A stretch of DNA of 7,540 nt from an uncultured Lachnospiraceae bacterium (GTDB taxonomy: Bacteria > Bacillota > Clostridia > Lachnospirales > Lachnospiraceae): contig CAMWTF010000115.1 of the NCBI GenBank assembly GCA_947177105.1, forward strand, positions 1 to 7,540. Reading direction: 5' to 3'. Below the pieces are notes generated by a model. That model was not told the origin of the DNA. It made no database searches and worked only from the letters and a program-made list of their open reading frames with translations. Position 1 is the first letter of the stretch; each line of letters starts with the position of its first letter. Of the stretch, positions 1-4,890 are shown in pieces. The translations under genes and the position numbers were made by a program.

Positions 1-108
1 ATAAGGAGAATACCCACTCACCCTGGCACAGTCCGCCAGATTGATCTCGCACTGCAAGTTTTCCTCTATATACTCTATGACCTTTTCTATGTGCTCCCGG
101 TAATCCAT
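1..108 (-). CDS. AraC-family transcriptional regulator, N-terminal fragment
   Basis: Only the first 36 residues are in the window; the rest lies beyond the left edge. The visible part, beginning MDYREHIEKVIEYIEENL and continuing with NLADCARVSGYSPY, matches the first helices of an AraC/XylS-type helix-turn-helix domain placed at the N-terminus, as in MarA/Rob-like regulators that often carry a C-terminal effector domain. The start at 108 is preferred over an in-frame ATG at 120 because a purine-rich stretch (GGGGAATAGG) precedes it, while nothing resembling a ribosome binding site precedes 120. It has its own promoter and follows the terminator-like hairpin at 208-235, so it is probably not part of the prfA operon. 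The family call is good; the regulated genes and effector cannot be read from this fragment. Confidence 0.75.
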   Translation of the reverse strand, partial: MDYREHIEKVIEYIEENLQCEINLADCARVSGYSPY

Positions 109-143
109 CCTATTCCCCATGTCTATCGCAAACTTAAGCTTGT

Positions 144-164
144 AAAATCATTATACATGATTTT
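144..164. promoter_or_regulatory. Inverted repeat over the araC-family gene promoter
   Basis: AAAATCAT and ATGATTTT form a perfect 8-bp inverted repeat around a 5-bp centre. On the minus strand the centre contains the -10 hexamer TATAAT (150-155), preceded by TG as in an extended -10 box. No good -35 hexamer is visible at 16-18 bp. The predicted start of transcription is near 143, giving a leader of about 35 nt before the start codon at 108. A dyad covering the -10 box is where a repressor, possibly the gene's own product, would bind; that role is inference. Confidence 0.5.
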
Positions 165-207
165 CTGTCTCCACAGTTGATAAAAATTGCCAAGTATATA
201 TAAATAT

Positions 208-235
208 CCGGTATCAGCCTTTTGGCCAATACCGG
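208..235 (-). terminator. Probable terminator of the rho-prfA operon
   Basis: CCGGTAT pairs with ATACCGG, followed by two mismatches, a 3-bp GCC/GGC stem and a 4-nt loop. Read on the minus strand, the hairpin is followed by the T-rich but interrupted tract ATATTTATATATAC. It lies 33 bases after the stop codon in the displaced copy of the prfA 3' end (268-270). That is where the original prfA terminator would sit before anything was inserted. No T-run follows on the plus strand. Confidence 0.6.
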
Positions 236-266
236 ACAAACATACCGCCTGATTATCTTGCGGCTT

Positions 267-310
267 TTCAATTCTCATTCATCTTCACCAGCTTCGCCGC
301 CTGATTGGCC
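267..310. repeat. Displaced second copy of the prfA 3' end (attachment-site-like direct repeat)
   Basis: This stretch repeats 1242-1285 in the same orientation: 39 consecutive identical bases, one C/T difference, then 4 more identical bases (43 of 44). The copy at 1242-1285 encodes the last residues and stop codon of PrfA; this copy is cut off from any prfA reading frame. The two are 975 bp apart and enclose the RelA/SpoT-like gene and its small partner. Duplication of the 3' end of a conserved gene is the usual trace of site-specific integration. No integrase gene is visible, so the event itself is inferred. Confidence 0.85.
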
Positions 311-346
311 ACCAAGCACAAATGCATATATTTTGATGTTCGACAT
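275..346 (-). other. Possible 23-residue open reading frame reusing the displaced prfA tail
   Basis: An ATG at 346 opens a 23-codon frame ending at 275, with product MSNIKIYAFVLGGQSGGEAG plus three acidic residues. GAGGG lies 4 nt upstream, which is closer than ideal. An in-frame ATG at 376 would add 10 residues. The C-terminal half is the displaced prfA tail read in a different frame, so this may be chance. I recognise no peptide family in it. The rest of the gap between 311 and 393 is AT-rich with no clear terminator or promoter. Confidence 0.2.
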
Positions 347-393
347 ATATCCCTCTATACCGCAAAGGCTATACATATATACATCACTAATTG

Positions 394-618
394 TCACATA
401 CGCATCACTGCCTCTTTGAACTCCTGCTCGGTATCTACAAAGTGATAAGGCTCATATTCCCCATAGGCAGAGGGACGACTGATCGTAACAAGCTGTATGG
501 AATCATATCCCACAGCCTGTATCAGTTTTTCCTTCAAATCTGCCAGATGCTCTCCCTGTGTCATCTGCACAGCCAGGCATCCTATTTCATCAAATTTTTT
601 TGCTATCAGATAACACAC
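394..618 (-). CDS. Small DUF6718-like protein, possible antitoxin partner of the RelA/SpoT-like gene
   Basis: A GTG start at 618 is chosen because AGGGAGGT lies about 8 nt upstream; the longer frames from ATG 642 or 669 have no comparable site. The 74-residue product begins MCYLIAKKFDEIGCLAVQ, has a middle segment HLADLKEKLIQAVGYDSIQL and the distinctive run VTISRPSAYGEYEPYHF (residues 44-60). From memory this resembles the DUF6718 family of small Clostridia proteins of unknown function, which also begin MCYLVAK-like; I could not verify this. There are no membrane segments or helix-turn-helix. The gene overlaps the end of the upstream RelA/SpoT-like gene by 29 bases, implying co-translation. 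That position makes an antitoxin or accessory role plausible, but nothing in the protein proves it. Confidence 0.7.
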   Translation of the reverse strand: MCYLIAKKFDEIGCLAVQMTQGEHLADLKEKLIQAVGYDSIQLVTISRPSAYGEYEPYHFVDTEQEFKEAVMRM

Positions 619-1213
619 TTTCCAATACCTCCCTGCATTCATTTTCACTTTTGATCTCAGCGTTCTCATAAGCTATGCGCAAAGCACAACCAACTTCCGT
701 CTCATATCCTCGTTTATAAACATACTTATGCAGCCAATTATTAATCTGTCTGTCATAATAAGTATTATATTGGATTTCAATCGGATAGTGAAAACTGCTT
801 AGTTGGAAATACACATGCACCCCTCTGTAACCGTCATCTCTCGCCTTCCCGCCTGACATATCTGCTACCCGTACATTGTCATGGCCCGCAATCGAGATTA
901 CCTCTTCATAACTATCGCAGAGAGTGCGAAATCCCAACATATCATTAAACACTTTCGCCGCCTGATGATCTGGATAATATCTTTCATACTTTAGTATTGC
1001 AGACTGAATACTTTTAATACGGTAGTCAATAATCAATTCCCCAAGTAGCTCGCAGGTATCATACCATCTGTTCACGTTTAGTAACTCTCGGAATAAAACC
1101 TCTTTATCAAAATAATGCAAATTCTTTTTCAGACGAATCCCCAAATCTGATCGGAATGACAATTCTTTCAGTAATTCGAACGATAAACCGTCTTTTTTCA
1201 GTATATCCTCCAA
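590..1213 (-). CDS. Single-domain RelA/SpoT-like nucleotidyltransferase (candidate toxSAS)
   Basis: The start is TTG at 1213, placed by the ribosome binding site GGAGGTGA 4-5 nt upstream. A longer frame from TTG 1246 would overlap the prfA stop and has no such site. The 207-residue product matches the RelA/SpoT synthetase fold in order: RIKSIQSAILKYERY (65-79), DMLGFRTL with the expected metal-binding Asp91, DDGYRGVH with the substrate-stacking Tyr129, YPIEIQ with the expected catalytic Glu146, and NNWLHKYVYK (158-167). There is no HD hydrolase, TGS or ACT domain. It is therefore a small alarmone synthetase type that should make (p)ppGpp-like nucleotides or, as in some toxSAS, pyrophosphorylate tRNA. 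It departs from RelP/RelQ housekeeping enzymes: EIQYNT replaces EIQIRT. It begins 30 nt after prfA and is markedly AT-richer than prfA (for example 19 of 60 G+C at 1081-1140 against 38 of 60 at 1381-1440). The fold is likely; the toxin role is inferred. Confidence 0.75.
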   Translation of the reverse strand: MEDILKKDGLSFELLKELSFRSDLGIRLKKNLHYFDKEVLFRELLNVNRWYDTCELLGELIIDYRIKSIQSAILKYERYYPDHQAAKVFNDMLGFRTLCDSYEEVISIAGHDNVRVADMSGGKARDDGYRGVHVYFQLSSFHYPIEIQYNTYYDRQINNWLHKYVYKRGYETEVGCALRIAYENAEIKSENECREVLESVLSDSKKI

Positions 1214-1241
1214 ACTGTCACCTCCGGCTAGCAATAAAAAA

Positions 1242-1285
1242 TTCAATTCTCATTCATCTTCACCAGCTTCGCCGCCTGATCGGCC
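1242..1285. repeat. Proximal copy of the prfA 3' end direct repeat
   Basis: This is the functional partner of the repeat at 267-310, differing at one base (1281). It encodes the final residues of PrfA, DQAAKLVKMNEN and the stop. Beyond the repeat on the left (below 1242) the sequence immediately turns AT-rich, consistent with a junction between host operon and acquired DNA. If the segment was inserted by a site-specific recombinase, this copy would be the incoming half-site that rebuilt prfA. Confidence 0.85.
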
Positions 1286-2319
1286 GCAATGCAGGCATCT
1301 ATGATCTCCTGAATATCCCCGTTCATAACCTTATCCAGCTTGTAGATCGTCAGGCCGATGCGGTGATCCGTCACACGCCCCTGGGGGAAATTGTAAGTGC
1401 GGATCTTCTCGGAGCGGTCGCCGGTGCCGATCTGGCTGCGGCGCAATTCCGCCTCCGCGTCATGACGCTGCTGCTGCTCGATGTCGTAAAGCTTGGATTT
1501 CAGCAAGGCAAACGCCTTGGCCCTGTTCTGGATCTGGCTCTTCTCGGTCTGGCTGTACACCACAATGCCCGTGGGATAGTGGGTCAGACGCACCGCGGAG
1601 TCCGTGGTGTTCACGCACTGTCCTCCGTTGCCGGATGCCCTCATAACATCAATGCGGATATCCTTCTCGTCAATTACAATGTCGATATCCTCATCCACCT
1701 CGGGCATCACCGCCACACTGGCCGTAGAGGTATGGATACGCCCGCCGCTCTCGGTCTCCGGCACCCTCTGCACCCGGTGTACGCCGCTCTCATACTTCAT
1801 CACGGAATAGGCTCCCTGCCCGATAATGGTGAACTGCACCTCCTTCATGCCGCCGATACCGATTTCGTCCACATTCATCAGTTCCACCTTCCAGCGGCGG
1901 CCCTCCGCATAGTGGACATACATGCGGTACAATTCCGCCGCAAACAGAGCGGCCTCGTCCCCGCCTGCGCCTGCGCGGATCTCCACGATGACATTCTTCT
2001 CGTCATTGGGATCCTTTGGCAGCAGCAGGATCTTCAACTCCTGCTCCAACTCCTCCACTCTCTTCCTGCTGTCGCTCAAGGTCTCCTTGATCATCTCCCG
2101 CATTTCCTCGTCGGATTCCTCGTCCAGCATCACCAGGGAGTCCTCTATATCCTGCTTACACTTCTTATATTCCGTATACGCCTCCACGATAGGGGTCAGA
2201 TCGCTCTGCTCCTTCATCAGCTTGCGGAATCTCTCCTGATTATTGGTCACGGTGGGCTCATGCAGTTCCCCCATGATCTCCTCAAAACGGATCAACAGAT
2301 CCTCCAATTTGTCAAACAT
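1243..2319 (-). CDS. prfA: Peptide chain release factor 1 (RF1)
   Basis: RF1 recognises UAA and UAG stop codons in the ribosomal A site and triggers peptide release. The 358-residue product has the full family length. It shows GAGGDEAALF near residue 117, the codon-recognition tripeptide PET (187-189, within RVPETESGGRIHTS) and the catalytic GGQ loop SGNGGQCVNTTDSAVR with GGQ at 232-234. PET rather than PAT is usual in Firmicutes. The start at 2319 is supported by AAAGGG upstream and by the standard N-terminus MFDKLEDLLIRFEEIMGEL. An in-frame ATG at 2415 would add residues encoded by the palindromic repeat and is rejected. The gene follows prmC, whose product methylates the GGQ glutamine. Its last 44 bases are duplicated at 267-310, and the RelA/SpoT-like gene starts 30 nt after its stop. 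Confidence 0.97.
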   Translation of the reverse strand: MFDKLEDLLIRFEEIMGELHEPTVTNNQERFRKLMKEQSDLTPIVEAYTEYKKCKQDIEDSLVMLDEESDEEMREMIKETLSDSRKRVEELEQELKILLLPKDPNDEKNVIVEIRAGAGGDEAALFAAELYRMYVHYAEGRRWKVELMNVDEIGIGGMKEVQFTIIGQGAYSVMKYESGVHRVQRVPETESGGRIHTSTASVAVMPEVDEDIDIVIDEKDIRIDVMRASGNGGQCVNTTDSAVRLTHYPTGIVVYSQTEKSQIQNRAKAFALLKSKLYDIEQQQRHDAEAELRRSQIGTGDRSEKIRTYNFPQGRVTDHRIGLTIYKLDKVMNGDIQEIIDACIAADQAAKLVKMNEN

Positions 2320-2348
2320 CTCTACTACCCTTTCTATATTAAAGTTCC

Positions 2349-2438
2349 GCATCCGCCCGCCCAGCACACGACTCGGTGATAAATGTTTGGCCGCTTTAGG
2401 CGTCCAAACATTCATCAGTGTACTGGTCGGGCAGATGC
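2349..2438 (-). repeat. 90-bp palindromic element, copy A (long RNA hairpin)
   Basis: In the minus-strand transcript a 21-nt arm (2418-2438) pairs with 2349-2369 with one A-G mismatch and two G-U pairs. Next comes a 7-nt one-sided bulge (2370-2376), then a 14-bp stem (2404-2417 with 2377-2390), an A-G mismatch, a CGC/GCG stem and a CUAAA loop. No U-run follows, so it is not a standard intrinsic terminator. The form is that of a dispersed palindromic or MITE-like element, with 21-bp ends and no coding capacity. Possible roles are mRNA processing, stability, or damping of read-through into prfA. Confidence 0.8.
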
Positions 2439-2481
2439 TGTTTTATATTTCCTCTTATCGTTGTCGGCCACCTAGAGTTCC

Positions 2482-2571
2482 GCATCCGCCCGCCCAGCAC
2501 ACGACTCGGTGATAAATGTTTGGCCGCTTTAGGCGTCCAAACATTCATCAGTGTACTGGTCGGGCAGATGC
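2482..2571 (-). repeat. 90-bp palindromic element, copy B (long RNA hairpin)
   Basis: This is a perfect second copy of the hairpin at 2349-2438, displaced by 133 bp. The same arms (2482-2502 and 2551-2571) and inner stem are present. Because copies A and B are identical, their arms could also pair with each other in the transcript, giving alternative folds across the whole prmC-prfA gap. Confidence 0.8.
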
Positions 2572-2604
2572 TGTTTTATATTTCCTCTTATCGTTGTCGG
2601 CCAC

Positions 2605-3477
2605 CTAGAGTTCCGCATCCGCCCGGCCCACCCTGATAGGCCAATAGCCGGATACCACCCGATCCAGCCCCGCATAGTCCTGCGCCACATTGACTTCCCG
2701 GAAACCCTGCAGCAGCAGCAGTTCCTGCACCGCATCTGCCTGATCGCAGCCGATCTCCAGATACAGCCTGCCGCCGCCATTGAGATAACGGGGACTCTCC
2801 GCCACAATGCGCCGGTAAAAGTCCAGCCCATCCTCTCCCCCGTCCAGTGCCAGCCTGGGTTCATGCTCCCTTACCTCCGGCATCAAGGTCTCTATCTCCT
2901 CCCGCCGAATATAGGGCGGATTGGACACGATGATATCATATCGCCCCTCCACCAGTTCAAAAAGGTCACACTCCAAAAAAGTATATTCCTTCTCCGGGCC
3001 GAGCAGCGCTGTACCATTGCGCCGGGCGACTTCCAATGCCTCCCGGGAGATATCCGTGCCTACACCCTGACAGTAGTTGCTGTAATGAAGCAGACTGATC
3101 AGAATGCAGCCGGAACCGGTACACAGATCCAACACCCTCATGCCGTCCTGCATCTCCCGCAGCACTTCCTCCACCAGAATCTCCGTGTCCTGTCTGGGCA
3201 CCAGCACATGCTCATTCACCTGAAACGACAGTCCCATAAACTCCTGACTGCCTGTGATCTGCTGCAGGGGAACGCGCTGACTGCGCCTGGCAATAACCTC
3301 TTCATAGGCTTGCCTCTCCTGTACGCTCACGTTCCTGTCTCCATGAACCAGCAGAGTATTGCGATCCGTGCCGCAGATATGTTCCAGCAGCAGCCGTGCA
3401 TCCAACGCCGCTTCCTCTATGCCTGCCTCCAACAGCAGTTTCCATCCGTTTTCATAACAATCCTGATACGTATCCAT
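2605..3477 (-). CDS. prmC: Release factor glutamine methyltransferase
   Basis: PrmC (HemK) uses S-adenosylmethionine to N5-methylate the glutamine of the GGQ motif of release factors, including the adjacent RF1. The 290-residue product has an N-terminal helical release-factor-binding domain, VPRQDTE (93-99), the SAM-binding loop VLDLCTGSGC (115-124) and the catalytic NPPY (186-189, within DIIVSNPPYIRREE). The start at 3477 places AAGAG about 9 nt upstream and gives the usual N-terminus MDTYQDCYENGWKLL; ATG at 3486 is a possible alternative. The family normally ends soon after a DRVVSG-like motif (272-277). Here about 13 more residues follow, and the last five and the stop are encoded by the partial third copy of the 133-bp repeat. 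It follows the DUF1385 gene within 25 nt. Confidence 0.93.
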   Translation of the reverse strand: MDTYQDCYENGWKLLLEAGIEEAALDARLLLEHICGTDRNTLLVHGDRNVSVQERQAYEEVIARRSQRVPLQQITGSQEFMGLSFQVNEHVLVPRQDTEILVEEVLREMQDGMRVLDLCTGSGCILISLLHYSNYCQGVGTDISREALEVARRNGTALLGPEKEYTFLECDLFELVEGRYDIIVSNPPYIRREEIETLMPEVREHEPRLALDGGEDGLDFYRRIVAESPRYLNGGGRLYLEIGCDQADAVQELLLLQGFREVNVAQDYAGLDRVVSGYWPIRVGRADAEL

Positions 3478-3500
3478 CTTTAACATCTCTTGACATATAC

Positions 3501-4493
3501 CTACGTTGGCTCTTCTTCCTCTTCCTCCTGTTGGGGCTGCTCCGGCTCCTCTACATAGCCAAACTTCTCATTCAAGAATGCCTTCCAGTCAAACACAGCC
3601 TCCACCGCCGCTATGGCCACCTCGATCATCTGCTCATCCGGCTCCCTGGTGGTCAGCTTCTGCACCAGCATCCCCGGCGCGGACAGGATTTTCACCAAAA
3701 TATTGTTGCTTCGCCCGGCCAGACGGATGATCTCATAAGAAATCCCGGCCACCACGGGGATCAGCAGAATCCGCAGCACCACCTTTTCCAGCGTATTGTC
3801 CACCCGGATAAAGAAAAACAGGACGATGCTGACAATAAACACAAAGAAGAGAAAGCTGGTGCCGCAGCGCTTGTGCTGGCGGGAGCTTCGCTTCACATTG
3901 CGCACCGTCAGCGGGCGTCCGTGCTCGATGCAGTTTATGCATTTATGCTCCGCCCCATGGTACATAAACAGCCTGCGGATATCCTTCATCAGACTGATAG
4001 CCAGAATATACAAAATAAAAATAGCAAGTCTTATCCCGCCCTCAATGATCGCCATCAGAGACTCGTTGCGTATATACCCCTTCAGTAATCCCGAGAGATA
4101 GTAGGGCAGCACAATAAAAATCCCCACTGCCATAGCCACGGACAGAATCGTTACAAGGGTACTGAGCACCTTCTCCGCATTGCCGCCGGAAACCTTGTTC
4201 AAAGCCTTGTCCAGTCCGGACTCTTTCTCTTCCTCCTCATAGAAACTTGCGGAATAATTGAGACACCTGGTCCCCAGAATCATGGAGTCCACAAAGTTAA
4301 ATACCCCTCTGATAAAGGGAATCTTTTTTAACTTATTGCCCGCCAGCACACCGGGATAGCTCTCCACGTCGAAATCAATCCCGCCGTCAGGTTTGCGCAC
4401 CGCCACTGCGTACTTATCCCCGTTTTTCATCATGATGCCTTCCAGAACGGCCTGACCGCCGATACCGGAATAGCAGCCCTTTCGTTTCGCCAT
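3501..4493 (-). CDS. DUF1385 family membrane protein (YqhQ-like)
   Basis: This 330-residue protein belongs to the DUF1385 family, known from Bacillus YqhQ and commonly placed between rpmE and prmC in Clostridia; its biochemical role is not established. The N-terminus IGGQAVLEGIMMK (11-23) and the central YHGAEHKCINCIEHG (178-192) are typical conserved segments; the His, Glu and Cys residues could bind metal, which is inference. Hydrophobic stretches near 109-132, 150-169, 212-229 and 236-255 suggest about four membrane spans. An acidic linker follows residue 84, and the C-terminus ends in a run of glutamates after PEQPQQ. The start at 4493 is supported by GAGGTAAG upstream, although the spacing is somewhat long. 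A hairpin at 4527-4557 separates it from rpmE and may lower its expression. Confidence 0.9.
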   Translation of the reverse strand: MAKRKGCYSGIGGQAVLEGIMMKNGDKYAVAVRKPDGGIDFDVESYPGVLAGNKLKKIPFIRGVFNFVDSMILGTRCLNYSASFYEEEEKESGLDKALNKVSGGNAEKVLSTLVTILSVAMAVGIFIVLPYYLSGLLKGYIRNESLMAIIEGGIRLAIFILYILAISLMKDIRRLFMYHGAEHKCINCIEHGRPLTVRNVKRSSRQHKRCGTSFLFFVFIVSIVLFFFIRVDNTLEKVVLRILLIPVVAGISYEIIRLAGRSNNILVKILSAPGMLVQKLTTREPDEQMIEVAIAAVEAVFDWKAFLNEKFGYVEEPEQPQQEEEEEEPT

Positions 4494-4526
4494 AAAATAC
4501 TTACCTCACTGCCTGTAAAGAGTAAG

Positions 4527-4557
4527 AAAGGTTGAGATAGTGGATACCTCAACCCTT
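4527..4557 (-). terminator. Hairpin after rpmE, weak terminator or attenuator
   Basis: Read on the minus strand, AAGGGTTGAGGTA pairs with TATCTCAACCTTT (13 bp with G-U wobbles) around a 5-nt loop, followed by the T-rich tract CTTACTCTTTACAG. The tract is interrupted, so partial read-through into the DUF1385-prmC-prfA genes is expected. This fits the need for much more L31 than of the downstream proteins. The strength is not measurable by eye. Confidence 0.55.
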
Positions 4558-4566
4558 CGATGCTTC

Positions 4567-4773
4567 CTATTTGCTTGTAACGCCGTACTTCTTGTTGAAC
4601 TTATCAATACGTCCGTCGGCTCTTGCTGACTTCTGCTGACCGGTGTAGAATGAATGGCATTTGGAGCAGACTTCTACATGCAGTTCAGGCTTGGTGGAGC
4701 CGGTAACAAATGTGTTGCCACAGTTACAGGTTACAGTTGCTTGATAGTACTGGGGATGAATTCCTTCTTTCAT
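4567..4773 (-). CDS. rpmE: 50S ribosomal protein L31, zinc-binding type
   Basis: L31 sits at the bridge between ribosomal subunits. The 68-residue product starts MKEGIHPQYYQATVTCNCG and carries the cysteines of the zinc-binding (C+) form: CNC near residues 16-18 and CSKC near 36-39. It therefore needs zinc, unlike the zinc-free paralogue made under zinc limitation. The start at 4773 is chosen because AGAGAGGTGAG lies just upstream and MKEGIHP is the family N-terminus; a GTG at 4782 overlaps that site. It has its own promoter just after the rho stop codon and is followed by a hairpin. The rho-rpmE order is common in Firmicutes. Confidence 0.97.
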   Translation of the reverse strand: MKEGIHPQYYQATVTCNCGNTFVTGSTKPELHVEVCSKCHSFYTGQQKSARADGRIDKFNKKYGVTSK

Positions 4774-4853
4774 GCTTCTCACCTCTCTATATCACTTACG
4801 TATTATTCTTTGTTCTCATCCGCACTGCTTATGCAACCACAAACAGCGTTGTT

Positions 4854-4882
4854 ATTGTACCATGCCTTTGGGGCAAATGCAA
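4854..4882 (-). promoter_or_regulatory. Promoter for rpmE
   Basis: On the minus strand TTGCAT (4877-4882), a 17-bp spacer and TACAAT (4854-4859) form a good sigma-A-type promoter with TGG before the -10 box. It lies 9 bases after the rho stop codon. The expected start is near 4847, leaving a leader of about 74 nt before the L31 start codon. The genes from rpmE onward can thus be transcribed independently of rho. Confidence 0.7.
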
Positions 4883-4890
4883 TAGTTTTT

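Larger units (their letters stand above)
2344..2625. repeat. Tandem direct repeat, two 133-bp units plus a 16-bp partial third
   Basis: Units 2344-2476 and 2477-2609 appear identical throughout, and 2610-2625 repeats their first 16 bases (GTTCCGCATCCGCCCG) inside the end of prmC. Each unit consists of a 90-bp palindrome plus a 43-bp linker. Perfect identity indicates a recent duplication, or recent homogenisation, probably by recombination or slippage between the 16-bp repeats. The array fills most of the prmC-prfA gap and would be transcribed as part of the operon. The 24 bases between it and prfA hold the prfA ribosome binding site. Confidence 0.95.

Noticed and set aside
246..263. Additional partial copy of the prfA tail (CCGCCTGATT shared)
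   Set aside because: Only 10 bases match; it could equally be part of a small CCGC/GCGG hairpin, and chance is likely.
619..669. ATG starts at 669 and 642 for the small partner gene
   Set aside because: Neither has a convincing ribosome binding site; GTG 618 has AGGGAGGT upstream and gives the expected MCYLIAK beginning.
1214..1246. Earlier TTG start at 1246 for the RelA/SpoT-like gene
   Set aside because: The ribosome binding site GGAGGTGA lies downstream of it, at the right distance from TTG 1213.
1156..2379. 407-codon plus-strand open frame opposite prfA
   Set aside because: It lies antisense to the unmistakable RF1 gene and its product has no recognisable domain; it reflects the codon bias of prfA.
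2320..2415. N-terminal extension of prfA beginning at ATG 2415
   Set aside because: The extra residues are encoded by the palindromic repeat and have no counterpart in RF1; the start at 2319 has the ribosome binding site and the standard N-terminus.
2344..2625. CRISPR array
   Set aside because: The units are 133 bp, fully identical including the linker, and there are only two; there are no short repeats with unique spacers and no cas genes.
2551..3483. 310-codon plus-strand open frame opposite prmC
   Set aside because: It is antisense to prmC, which carries all family motifs; its start lies inside the palindromic repeat.
4864..4876. Terminator for rho in the TGCC-CCAAA-GGCA hairpin
   Set aside because: The stem is only 4 bp, no T-run follows on the minus strand, and it falls in the spacer of the rpmE promoter.
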